Source: Planctomycetota bacterium (GTDB lineage Bacteria; Planctomycetota; UBA1135; GCA-002686595). Taken from it: a stretch of DNA of 64,000 bases. The stretch lies in the NCBI GenBank assembly GCA_021413885.1, contig JAIOPM010000058.1, positions 31,957 through 95,956 of the forward strand, read 5' to 3'. Below, piece by piece: positions 41,963-49,465 of this stretch (the stretch's first letter is position 1; every line of letters begins with the position of its first letter). The position numbers were made by a program, and so were the translations under genes. Below the pieces are notes generated by a model, which was given only the letters and a program-made list of their open reading frames with translations, was not told where the DNA came from and searched no databases.

Positions 41963-43282
41963 TCAGGCGAACTTCGTTTGGCCGGGGATCGCGACCGGCG
42001 GCATCGCGAGCTCGCCGAACTCGAGGCGCTCTGGCAACAGACTCTCCTTCGACTCCAACGCTTGTTGGTAGCCGATCGTCTGGCCGGTGTACGCCGCCAT
42101 GCGGCCCATGATCGACATCAACGTGCCTTGCACCATGCGCTCGCCGTCCCACGTCGGCGTGCCGCGGCGGATCGACGCGAACATCTCGTCGTGCTCGACC
42201 TGGTACATGTCGCGGATCTCGCCCTCGAACTTCCAGAGCTTGTTCCCCGCGCGATCGAGCACGTCGTACGTCGGCGTCCAACCGTTGACGGTGCACGAGC
42301 CCTTGGTGCCGTAGAGGTAGTCGGTGTTGTCCGACGGGCAGCCGTCGATCTGGCGACACGAATGGAACGCGCGCAGGCCGTCCTCGTACTCGTAGACGAC
42401 CGCGAAGTGATCGAACGCGTTGCCGTGTTCGGGGCCGGAGCGCGCGGCTCGTCCGCCGAGGCACGTCGCGCGCACCGGCTTGCGATCGCCGGTCGCCCAC
42501 GCGAGGCGATCGATCGAGTGGACCGCTTGCTCGACGATGTGATCGCCGGAGAGCCACGTGAAGTGCCACCAGTTGCGGACCTGGAATTCCATGTCGCTCC
42601 ACGAGGCCTGACGCGGACGCTTCTGCAGCGTGCCGGTGTGGTAGGTCGTGTGGACGCTGACGAGGTCGCCGATCGCGCCGCCGTTGACCTGCGCGAACGT
42701 CGCGCGCATGCCGGCGTTGTAGCGCCAACAGAAACCGCAGACGACCGCGAGGTTCTTCTGCTTCGCCGCCGCGGCGGCTTCGATCACCATGCGCAGACCG
42801 GGGCCGTCGACCGCGACCGGCTTCTCGAGGAAGACGTGCTTCGACGCGTCGACCGCGGCTTTGAAGTGCAGCGCGCGGAAGCCGGGCGGCGTCGTCAGGA
42901 TCACGAGGTCGACGCCCGACTCGAGCACTTTCTTGTACGCGTCGAAGCCCGAGAACTGGCGCGCTTCGGGCACTTGGACGCGTTTCGGCGCTTCTTCGCC
43001 GAGTTCGCCGGCGATGCCTTCGAGCGAGCTCGCGATCCTCTCCGCGAACAGATCGCCCACCGACCACAGCACCGTGTTCGCATCCGCGCGCAACGCTTGG
43101 ACCGCCGCGCCGGTGCCGCGGCCGCCGGAACCGATCACGCCGATCTTGAGCTCGGGCGCGTTGCGCGTCGCCGCGCGCGCGCCGCGCGGGAGTACCAGGC
43201 TCGCCGCCGCGCCGAGGCCGAGCACGCCGGCCTGTTGCACCAGCTCGCGTCGCGTCTTCGTGGATTCGTGGTTGCTCGACAT
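41963..43282 (-). CDS. Tat-exported Gfo/Idh/MocA oxidoreductase
   Basis: A 439-residue oxidoreductase. A Tat signal (STKTRRELVQQAGVLGLG) precedes a Rossmann domain (LKIGVIGSGGRGTGAAVQAL) and the catalytic EKPVAVDGPG. The C-terminal part has WWHFTWLSGDHIVEQAVHSI and GERMVQGTLMSIMGRM, typical of the large PVC-group exported family. The cofactor must be held tightly outside the cytoplasm, as in glucose-fructose oxidoreductase. ATG 43282 has GAGGA upstream; an in-frame ATG at 43303 overlaps the previous stop and is the alternative. It is likely to form keto-sugars for the barrel proteins encoded next. Confidence 0.9.
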   Translation of the reverse strand: MSSNHESTKTRRELVQQAGVLGLGAAASLVLPRGARAATRNAPELKIGVIGSGGRGTGAAVQALRADANTVLWSVGDLFAERIASSLEGIAGELGEEAPKRVQVPEARQFSGFDAYKKVLESGVDLVILTTPPGFRALHFKAAVDASKHVFLEKPVAVDGPGLRMVIEAAAAAKQKNLAVVCGFCWRYNAGMRATFAQVNGGAIGDLVSVHTTYHTGTLQKRPRQASWSDMEFQVRNWWHFTWLSGDHIVEQAVHSIDRLAWATGDRKPVRATCLGGRAARSGPEHGNAFDHFAVVYEYEDGLRAFHSCRQIDGCPSDNTDYLYGTKGSCTVNGWTPTYDVLDRAGNKLWKFEGEIRDMYQVEHDEMFASIRRGTPTWDGERMVQGTLMSIMGRMAAYTGQTIGYQQALESKESLLPERLEFGELAMPPVAIPGQTKFA

Positions 43283-43299
43283 CGCTTGGTTCCTCGCGT

Positions 43300-44133
43300 T
43301 CATGGTTTGGATTCGCACAGCACGCGGAAGCCTACGAACGGTCCGTCGGCCAACCACCACTTGCTCTTCGGGATCTGCGGGTCGCTCTTGTTCCACGCGG
43401 GATTTTCCGGCGAGCGTGCGGAGCATTCGAGCTCGGCCGCCGCGTCCGCGTAGCTCCCGCCTTTCGTCACCGGCTTGCCGTCCGCGTCGACGCACCACTC
43501 CTCGACGTTGCCGAGCATGTCGTGGAGGCCCCACGCGTTCGGCTGCTTCGTCGCGACCGGATGCGTCTTGTTCTCCGCGTCGTCGACGAACCACGCGTGC
43601 GCGGCGAGCGCCGCGGGATCGTCGCCGAACGAATAGCGCGTCGTCGCGCCGGCGCGGCACGCGTGTTCCCACTCGACCTCGGTCGGCAAGCGATACGTGC
43701 GGCCGCTCGCGCGCGAGAGCCACGCGCAGAACGCCGCGGCATTCTTGAACGACATGCCGAGCGCTGCGTGACCTTCGTGGCCGAAGCCGCGGTCGGGCGG
43801 CAAGTACGGCTTGGTCGGCCGCGTGGTCGCGTCGACGCCGGAGCTCGCCGCGCCGTCCGGTTGGTCGAGGCCGTAGACGAAGACGTCGAACGCTTCCCAC
43901 GTGAGCTCGGTGGTGCCGATCCAGAACGGCGCGATGCCCTTCGAAGGATCGCCGCCGATCGCGGTCATCTCGAAGCGAAAAGCGGAGCCCGGGATCTCTT
44001 GGGCATAGTTGCCGAGCTTCTTCTCGACGCGCGGCGCTTCGACGCGTTCAGCGGGAGCACTCTCGCGCGGCGCGGCGCACGCGAACGACGCGACCGCTAG
44101 CATGGCGACGATCGTGGGACGTTCGCAGTTCAT
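43300..44133 (-). CDS. Formylglycine-generating-enzyme-family (SUMF1-like) lipoprotein
   Basis: A 277-residue protein. A lipoprotein-type signal ends at SFACAAP. The FGE-sulfatase fold follows: GSAFRFEMTAIGG, IGTTELTWEAFDVFVYG, FKNAAAFCAWLSRASG, YRLPTEVEWEHACRAG, NAWGLHDMLGNVEEWC, GGSYAD and a terminal GFRVLCES. Only true FGEs make formylglycine on sulfatases; many exported members do not, and no sulfatase gene is in this window. ATG 44133 or ATG 44103 may be the start; the latter shares CATG with the divergent apbE. It is the first gene of the sugar operon, and its stop overlaps an ATG of Gfo/Idh. Confidence 0.85.
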   Translation of the reverse strand: MNCERPTIVAMLAVASFACAAPRESAPAERVEAPRVEKKLGNYAQEIPGSAFRFEMTAIGGDPSKGIAPFWIGTTELTWEAFDVFVYGLDQPDGAASSGVDATTRPTKPYLPPDRGFGHEGHAALGMSFKNAAAFCAWLSRASGRTYRLPTEVEWEHACRAGATTRYSFGDDPAALAAHAWFVDDAENKTHPVATKQPNAWGLHDMLGNVEEWCVDADGKPVTKGGSYADAAAELECSARSPENPAWNKSDPQIPKSKWWLADGPFVGFRVLCESKP

Positions 44134-45142
44134 CGCTCGCGTCTTCGCTGTCGTTTCGTGCGCGGCGCTGCTCGGAGCTTGTCGCTCGGGGCGACCGACG
44201 CGCAACGAGTTTACCCGCGTCGCGATGGGCGTTCGAACGACGATCGCGATCTACGCCGACGACCGCGACGCCGCGAGCACCGCCGCGAACCTCGCGTTCC
44301 TGCGGATCGCGGAACTCGATCAGGCGCTCTCGGATTGGCAGGTCGACAGCGAAGTCCACCACGTCGACGAGCTCGCCGGCCGCGGGCCGATCCCGATCGG
44401 CGCGGACCTCGCTTTCGTGCTTGAAACGAGCCTCGGCGTCGCGGCCGCCAGTGAAGGGCTCTTCGATCCGACGATCGGTCCGTTGGTGCGCGAGTGGCGC
44501 GCGATGCGTTCGACCGGCGTGTTCGTGTCGAGCGAACGGCTGCGCACGCTGCGCGATCTGGTCGGTTGGCGCCTCGTGCACCTCGACGTCGCGAAGCGCA
44601 CGGTCGAGCTCGAGCGCGCCGGCATGCGCCTCGATTTCGGCGGCATCGGCAAGGGCCTCGCGGCGCAAGCGGCGCTCGAGCGTCTGCGCGAGCTCGGCTT
44701 CCGGCGCGCGTTGGTGGCGCTCGCCGGCGACGTCGCCGTCGGTTCCGCGCCGCCGGGTCAAGCCGGTTGGACGATCGCGGTGCCGAGCGTCGTCGATGCG
44801 AAGGGCGAGCCCGCGGTGCTCGTCGTCGCGAACGCCGCGGTGTCGACGTCCGGCGACGCGGAGCAGTTCATCGAGATCGGCGGCCTGCGCTACGCGCACA
44901 TCGTCGATCCGCGAACGGGGCTCGGCGCGCTCGACGCGCGCACGGCGACGGTGGTCTCGCCGCGCGGCGAACTCGCGGATGCGCTCGCGACCGCGGCGGC
45001 GCTCGCGTCGGACGAAACGACGCGCGCGCTCGTCGAGCGTTTCCCCGACACCGCGGCGATCTTGGTCGCGCACGACGGCTCGCGCGTCGTCGTCGATCCG
45101 AAGCACAGCCTCGTGTGGCGCGAGGGCGGCGTGCAGCCGTAG
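44102..45142 (+). CDS. apbE: FAD:protein FMN transferase (ApbE) lipoprotein
   Basis: A 346-residue flavin transferase. The signal ends in LLGAC, so it is a periplasm-facing lipoprotein. Family blocks are MGVRTTIAIYADD, EGLFDPTIGPLVREW, RLDFGGIGKGLAAQAALERL, ALVALAGDVAVG, VSTSGDAEQFIEIGG, YAHIVDPRTGLGA and TATVVSPRGELADALATAA. It attaches FMN to Ser/Thr residues of exported flavoproteins such as NqrB/C and RnfD/G; no obvious target with a flavinylation motif lies next to it. TAGCAT at 44098-44103 overlaps the ATG, so the functional start may be the in-frame GTG at 44114, 10 nt after that element. Confidence 0.92.
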   Translation: MATIVGRSQFIARVFAVVSCAALLGACRSGRPTRNEFTRVAMGVRTTIAIYADDRDAASTAANLAFLRIAELDQALSDWQVDSEVHHVDELAGRGPIPIGADLAFVLETSLGVAAASEGLFDPTIGPLVREWRAMRSTGVFVSSERLRTLRDLVGWRLVHLDVAKRTVELERAGMRLDFGGIGKGLAAQAALERLRELGFRRALVALAGDVAVGSAPPGQAGWTIAVPSVVDAKGEPAVLVVANAAVSTSGDAEQFIEIGGLRYAHIVDPRTGLGALDARTATVVSPRGELADALATAAALASDETTRALVERFPDTAAILVAHDGSRVVVDPKHSLVWREGGVQP

Positions 45143-45185
45143 CGCGCACGCCGCGTTCGAGCGTTGCGCGCCGGGCGCGGGCTCC

Positions 45186-45191
45186 TATGCT
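45186..45191 (+). promoter_or_regulatory. TATGCT -10-like element of the MFS carrier gene
   Basis: TATGCT lies 30 nt before the ATG at 45222. The gene also has AAGGAG at 45210-45215, so this is an ordinary leadered arrangement. Confidence 0.4.
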
Positions 45192-45221
45192 CTCGCCGTC
45201 CCCACTCCGAAGGAGTTCCGC

Positions 45222-46529
45222 ATGTCGGCCAACGCCCCCGCTCCGATGGCACGTCTCTTCGTGATGATGCTGCTCGAGTTCTTCATCTGGGGCGCGTGGT
45301 TGCCGTTGATCTTCGGATACCTGCCGAGCCTCGGATTCACGCCGGGCGAGCAAGCGTGGATCCTCAACGCGTTCCCGATCGCCGCGATCGTCGGCATGGT
45401 CTTCTCGAACCAGTTCGCGGATCGCCACTTCTCCGCGGAACGCTTTCTCGCGGTCAGCCATCTGATCGGCGGCGCGGCGGTGTTCGGGCTCGCGTACACG
45501 CACTCGTTCTGGCCGTTCTTCGGTCTGATGCTGGTGCACTGCCTGCTCTACGTGCCGACGATCTCGATCACCTACTCGATCGCGTTCGCGCAAATGAGCG
45601 ATCCGCAGAAGCAGTTCGGGCCGGTGCGCATGGGCGGAACGGTCGGTTGGATCCTCGCGGCTTGGCCGTTCACGTTCATCCTCGTCGACTGGGCGAAGGT
45701 CGACGCGGCGCACACCACGGGCATCGTCGATTGGTTGGGCGCGGTGCTCGGTTCGGGGCTCGGCGGCGACGCGCTGAAGGCCGCGACGCGTTGGACGTTC
45801 ATCGTCGCGGGCGCGGCGTCGTTCGTGCTCGCCGTGTTCAGCCTCACGTTGCCGCACACGCCGGCGAAGAAGGCGGAAGGCGCGACGGGGCAGCTCGCGT
45901 GGCTCGAAGCCGCGAAGCTCCTGAAGCATCCGTTCGTGCTCGTGCTGTGGTTCGTCGCATTCATCGACGCGTTCGTCCACAACTGCTACTTCAACTGGAC
46001 GGGCTCGTTCCTCGGCAGCAAGGCCGTCGGCATCCCGGGCAACTGGATCATGCCGGTGATGAGCATCGGCCAAGTCGCCGAGATCTCGACGATGGCGGTG
46101 CTCGGCGTCGTCCTCACGCGGCTCGGTTGGCGCACGACGATGATCGTCGGAATCCTGGGCCACGCGGCGCGCTTCGCGGTGTACGCGTTCTTCCCGCAGC
46201 ATGCGTGGCTGATCGTGCTCGTGCAGGTGCTCCACGGCATCTGCTACGCGTTCTTCTTCGCGACCGTCTACATCTTCGTCGACGAGTTCTTCCCGAAGGA
46301 TGCGCGAGCGAGCGCCCAAGGCCTCTTCAACCTGATGATCCTCGGCCTCGGCGTGTTGCTCGCGAACTCGATCTGTCCCTACTTGCTGAAGCGCCTCACC
46401 GTGAACGAGGTCACGGACTTCCGCACGTTGTTCCTGATCCCGTGCGGCGCCGCGCTCGTCGCCGCGGTGATGCTCGCGCTCTTCTTCCGCCCGCCGGCGA
46501 AGGCGACGCCGGCGAACGTCGGGCACTGA
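45222..46529 (+). CDS. MFS transporter, nucleoside:H+ symporter-like
   Basis: A 435-residue carrier with twelve hydrophobic helices. Motifs fit the NupG/XapB-related branch: LLEFFIWGAWLPLIFGYL in helix 1, SNQFADRHFSAERFLAVSHL in the loop after helix 2, FGPVRMGGTVGWILAAW and DEFFPKDARASAQGLFNLMI. It probably imports a nucleoside or sugar by proton symport. AAGGAG sits six bases before the ATG. It follows apbE by 79 bp and precedes a long non-coding region. Confidence 0.88.
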   Translation: MSANAPAPMARLFVMMLLEFFIWGAWLPLIFGYLPSLGFTPGEQAWILNAFPIAAIVGMVFSNQFADRHFSAERFLAVSHLIGGAAVFGLAYTHSFWPFFGLMLVHCLLYVPTISITYSIAFAQMSDPQKQFGPVRMGGTVGWILAAWPFTFILVDWAKVDAAHTTGIVDWLGAVLGSGLGGDALKAATRWTFIVAGAASFVLAVFSLTLPHTPAKKAEGATGQLAWLEAAKLLKHPFVLVLWFVAFIDAFVHNCYFNWTGSFLGSKAVGIPGNWIMPVMSIGQVAEISTMAVLGVVLTRLGWRTTMIVGILGHAARFAVYAFFPQHAWLIVLVQVLHGICYAFFFATVYIFVDEFFPKDARASAQGLFNLMILGLGVLLANSICPYLLKRLTVNEVTDFRTLFLIPCGAALVAAVMLALFFRPPAKATPANVGH

Positions 46530-47036
46530 GCGAGGAAAAAAGGGCGCGCTCGACCTCGGGGAATCGTCGAGGCCGAGCGCGCGAGCACGTCGCGCGTCCA
46601 GCATGTCCGCGCGTCGAACTCCCGTGAGCGCTCCGAAAGCGTTCACGTCGTGCGCCGTCCACGTTCGCGCCCGCATCGCGCGAGGTCGTGTCGAACGCAC
46701 GCGCTCGACCTTGGCGCGAATCGCGTGCCGTCGCTCGGTCGCACGACGCGGCGCGATGCAGCGCGCGCGGCGGCGACGAAGCGACGACTTCGCGACGAAT
46801 CGGCGAGTCTCGGGGTGGCTCCACGCTGAGTTCAGTGGGAGTTGTTCGGGGGCTGGGGACCCTTCGTTCGTCTCTCCGCTCCGCGTGTGCGCACCCGCAC
46901 GCGCGGCGTGAATTCGCGCACGCCCGATCGCCGATGCGTGGGATGTGGCCTCGGTCGCCGCGAATTCGCGCGCGCCGGTGCGAAGTGCGTGCCCCGACGT
47001 GTAAGGGCTTGACGAGGAGAGCCCGCGTCGTGCAGG
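46530..47036. other. 507-bp structured non-coding region
   Basis: No convincing gene is present; open frames here are arginine-rich and lack start signals. Two hairpins stand out: 46545-46560 with 46568-46583 (14 of 16 positions paired), and GTGAGCGCT 46624-46632 with AGCGTTCAC 46638-46646 (one mismatch). GAATTCGCGC occurs twice (near 46911 and 46971). A small RNA or long 5' regulatory region is possible. Confidence 0.4.
46537..46583 (-). terminator. Rho-independent-type terminator on the minus strand
   Basis: Read on the minus strand, a 16-bp near-perfect GC-rich stem (46583-46568 with 46560-46545) is followed by CCC and TTTTTT (46542-46537). There is no T-tract on the plus-strand side. It would stop a minus-strand transcript from the non-coding region before it runs antisense into the MFS gene. 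Confidence 0.55.
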
Positions 47037-47054
47037 CTTGAGTGACCGCTCAAG
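47037..47054. promoter_or_regulatory. TetR-type operator abutting the start codon
   Basis: CTTGAGTGACCGCTCAAG is an inverted repeat (7 of 8 positions per arm) ending on the base before the ATG at 47055. Its length and TGAGTGACCGCTCA core are typical of TetR-family sites, implying autoregulation. A TTGACG at 47009-47014 could be the -35 element. Confidence 0.75.
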
Positions 47055-47771
47055 ATGGCTCGCCGCTCGACTCCCCGTCCGAAGAAGACCCGCGCCTCGG
47101 TCAAGGTTCGGAGCAACGACCCGTTGAGTCGCGCCCAACGTTGGATCGACGACCAGGGCGAGCGGCCGACGCGCGAACGCGTGCTCGACGCCGCGATGCA
47201 GCTCTTCCACGCCCAGGGCTACACCGCGACCGGCATCGCCGCGATCCTCGAACGCGCCGACCTCAACCCCGGCAGCCTCTTCCACTTCTTCCCGACCAAG
47301 GAAGACCTGGTGCTCGCCTTGCTCGACCGTTACCTCACGCTCCTCGATCCGATGGTGATCGCGCCGGTGTTCGAACGCATCACGGATCCGATCGAGCGCG
47401 TCTTCGGGATCCTCGACGGCTACCGGCGGATGTTGGTGTCGACCGAGTGCGCGCTCGGTTGTCCGATCGGCAACCTCGCGCTCGAGCTCTCCGACACCCA
47501 CCCGAAGGTCCGCGCCAAGGTCGCGGCGAACTTCGATCAATGGTGCGCGGCGGTGCGCGGTTGCCTCGACGCCGGCCGCAACCGTCTGCCGCCGAAGACC
47601 GACACCGACCGCCTCGCGACCTTCGTCCTGACGGTGATGGAAGGCGCGGTGATGCAAGCCAAGGCCCAGCGCTCGCTCGATCCGTACGACCAATCGGTCG
47701 CCGAGCTGCGTGCGTATTTCGATCGGTTGCTCGCCGAGGCGAGCGACTGGAAGAAGCCCCGTTCCTCCTGA
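47055..47771 (+). CDS. TetR/AcrR-family transcriptional regulator
   Basis: A 238-residue regulator with a lysine/arginine-rich N-terminal tail. The TetR helix-turn-helix lies at about 38-85: RERVLDAAMQLFHAQGYTAT, IAAILERADLNPGSLFHFFP, KEDLVLALLDRYL. The C-terminal ligand domain contains TECALGCPIGNLALELSDTH, the cysteine-bearing motif of the AcuR/RutR-like TetR_C group whose members sense small carbonyl or acrylate-like compounds. The gene is preceded directly by a palindromic site and followed 10 bp later by the tandem AHSA1 gene, its likely regulated partner. Confidence 0.92.
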   Translation: MARRSTPRPKKTRASVKVRSNDPLSRAQRWIDDQGERPTRERVLDAAMQLFHAQGYTATGIAAILERADLNPGSLFHFFPTKEDLVLALLDRYLTLLDPMVIAPVFERITDPIERVFGILDGYRRMLVSTECALGCPIGNLALELSDTHPKVRAKVAANFDQWCAAVRGCLDAGRNRLPPKTDTDRLATFVLTVMEGAVMQAKAQRSLDPYDQSVAELRAYFDRLLAEASDWKKPRSS

Positions 47772-47781
47772 GACGAATCCC

Positions 47782-48741
47782 ATGCTCCAACTCGCAGCGC
47801 TTCGCGTCGTGGTCGCGTTCACCTTGATGGCCTTCGCTCCGCGCGGTGAGCGCACCTTGGTCTGGGAGCACGACGTCGGCGCGCCGGTCGCGGCGGTCTG
47901 GCGCGCGTACACCACGGCGGAGGGTTTGCGCGGTTGGTGCGCGCCGAAGGCGGAGATCGAGCTCGCGATCGGCGGCTCGCTGCGACTGAACGTCGACGCG
48001 GACGCGGCCGTCGGCGATTCCAACGACGTCGTGAGCACGATCCTCGCGTTCGAGCCCGAGCGCCTGCTCGCGACGCAGTCCAAGGCGACCGCGCCGGTCT
48101 GGAGCATCGTCTACTTCGCCGAGAGCGCGCCGGGCAAGACGCACCTGCGCCTGGTTTCGGCCGGTTGGAGCGACGACGCGAAGACGGACGCGATCGAAGC
48201 CGCGTTCCGCGCGGAGCGCGAGCACGAGCTCGTCGCGCTCGAGAAGTACCTTCACTCCGCTCCGTCCTCGCACGCGCCGACCGCCGTGCGCACCACGGTC
48301 TGCGAGAAGATCGTCGACGCGACTCCGGCGGAAGTGTGGAAGCTCTACACCACGAAGGCCGGCGCCGAGTCGTGGATGGTCGCGCGCGCGTCGATCGAGC
48401 TCGCCGTCGGCGGCGTGATCAAGACGAGCTACGACCCGCAGTCGAACCTCGCCGACGGCACGACGATCACGACGCACATCCTCGCGTACGAACCCGAGCG
48501 CCTGCTCGCGACGCGCTTCGACGTGTCGGAAGCGGCGAAGTTCCTGAAGCTCGCCGAGAGCACCTGGGTCGTGCAGACCTTCGAGCCCGTCGGCGCGGAC
48601 AAGACGCGCGTGCGTTGCGCGCACCTCGGCTTCGGCGAAGGCGCGGACTGGGATCCGGTGTACGCCTTCTTCGCGAAGGGCAACGCGTACGAGCTCGGCA
48701 AGCTCGCCGAGCATTGCGCCGAGTTGCAGAAATCGCGCTGA
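47782..48741 (+). CDS. Tandem AHSA1/SRPBCC-domain protein with N-terminal hydrophobic segment
   Basis: A 319-residue protein with two START-like AHSA1 domains, about 25-150 and 165-310. Each begins with the hallmark block (VGAPVAAVWRAYTTAEGLRG and VDATPAEVWKLYTTKAGAES) and each has the LAFEPERLLATQ or LAYEPERLLATR strand. The first 20 residues (LAALRVVVAFTLMAFAP) look like a signal or anchor, unusual for this normally cytoplasmic family. It probably binds a hydrophobic ligand. It lies 10 bp after tetR and shares its operator-controlled transcript. The start ATG at 47782 is preceded by only a weak ribosome site. Confidence 0.85.
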   Translation: MLQLAALRVVVAFTLMAFAPRGERTLVWEHDVGAPVAAVWRAYTTAEGLRGWCAPKAEIELAIGGSLRLNVDADAAVGDSNDVVSTILAFEPERLLATQSKATAPVWSIVYFAESAPGKTHLRLVSAGWSDDAKTDAIEAAFRAEREHELVALEKYLHSAPSSHAPTAVRTTVCEKIVDATPAEVWKLYTTKAGAESWMVARASIELAVGGVIKTSYDPQSNLADGTTITTHILAYEPERLLATRFDVSEAAKFLKLAESTWVVQTFEPVGADKTRVRCAHLGFGEGADWDPVYAFFAKGNAYELGKLAEHCAELQKSR

Positions 48742-48749
48742 GCCGCGCG

Positions 48750-49313
48750 TCAGCGTTTCGGATTGGCGGGAGTCTTCGCGGACTTCGCCGCCGATTTCGG
48801 GGCGAGCTGTTCGCGCGTGCGCTTGATCTGCTCCTCGTGGACCAAGTCGTGGCCGGAATAGATGTCGAGCATCGCGCCGATCGATTCCTCGCCGCGTTCG
48901 TTGTGCAGGCCGACGCGGGTGTAGGAGCTCTTCGGCAACAGCTCGAACAACGCGACGTTCGCGGCGCGCACGGCGGCGAACGCGATGAAGAGCTCGCCCG
49001 TCGTGCGTTGGTCGACGTGCAGCCGTTCGACGAACGCGTCCTGGTCGTAGCCGATCATCACCGGCTTCTCCATCGCCGCGACCATGCGGATCCGCGAGCC
49101 GACCATGAACTCGCCATCGGCGAGGTGCGCGATCACTTCCTTGATCGACCACTTCCCCGGCGCCGGACGTTTGGCCATCGTCTTCTCGTCGAGGCCGCGC
49201 AGGAGCTTCGCGATGCGATCGGGCGCGCCCGCCATCGACGCGATCGGGTCCTTCTTCGAGATCGCGGAGAGGTAACGATTCGTGTTGACCGGACCCGGTT
49301 TGCCTGCCGTCAT
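48750..49313 (-). CDS. DinB-like (DinB_2) four-helix protein
   Basis: A 187-residue protein. The central DinB-like fold shows LLRGLDEKTMAKRPAPGKWS, then IKEVIAHLADGEFMVGSRIR and GHDLVHEEQIKRTREQLAP, placing the three metal-binding histidines in their usual spots (HLAD and the HDLVH pair). The family includes metal-dependent thiol S-transferases (BSH, mycothiol) and uncharacterised proteins. The C-terminus is a basic K/P/A-rich tail (SAAKSAKTPANPKR). ATG 49313 has a strong AAAGGAG, and TATCCT lies at 49340-49345. It is convergent with the AHSA1 gene. Confidence 0.85.
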   Translation of the reverse strand: MTAGKPGPVNTNRYLSAISKKDPIASMAGAPDRIAKLLRGLDEKTMAKRPAPGKWSIKEVIAHLADGEFMVGSRIRMVAAMEKPVMIGYDQDAFVERLHVDQRTTGELFIAFAAVRAANVALFELLPKSSYTRVGLHNERGEESIGAMLDIYSGHDLVHEEQIKRTREQLAPKSAAKSAKTPANPKR

Positions 49314-49465
49314 GTTCGAGCTCCTTTCGAGGGCGCGCGAGGATAACGCGGCTCGCGAAGACGTCACACGACGCGCACAGGTTCCTTACCGAGTCGTGCT
49401 GGCGCGCGCGCCGCAATCTCGCATGCTCTCCGGAGCTCCTCCCTTCGAACCCCTCAGGAGAAACG

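Noticed and set aside
46603..47041. Several short open frames in the gap before tetR
   Set aside because: No ribosome sites, no domains and shadow-like amino-acid composition. Treated as non-coding.
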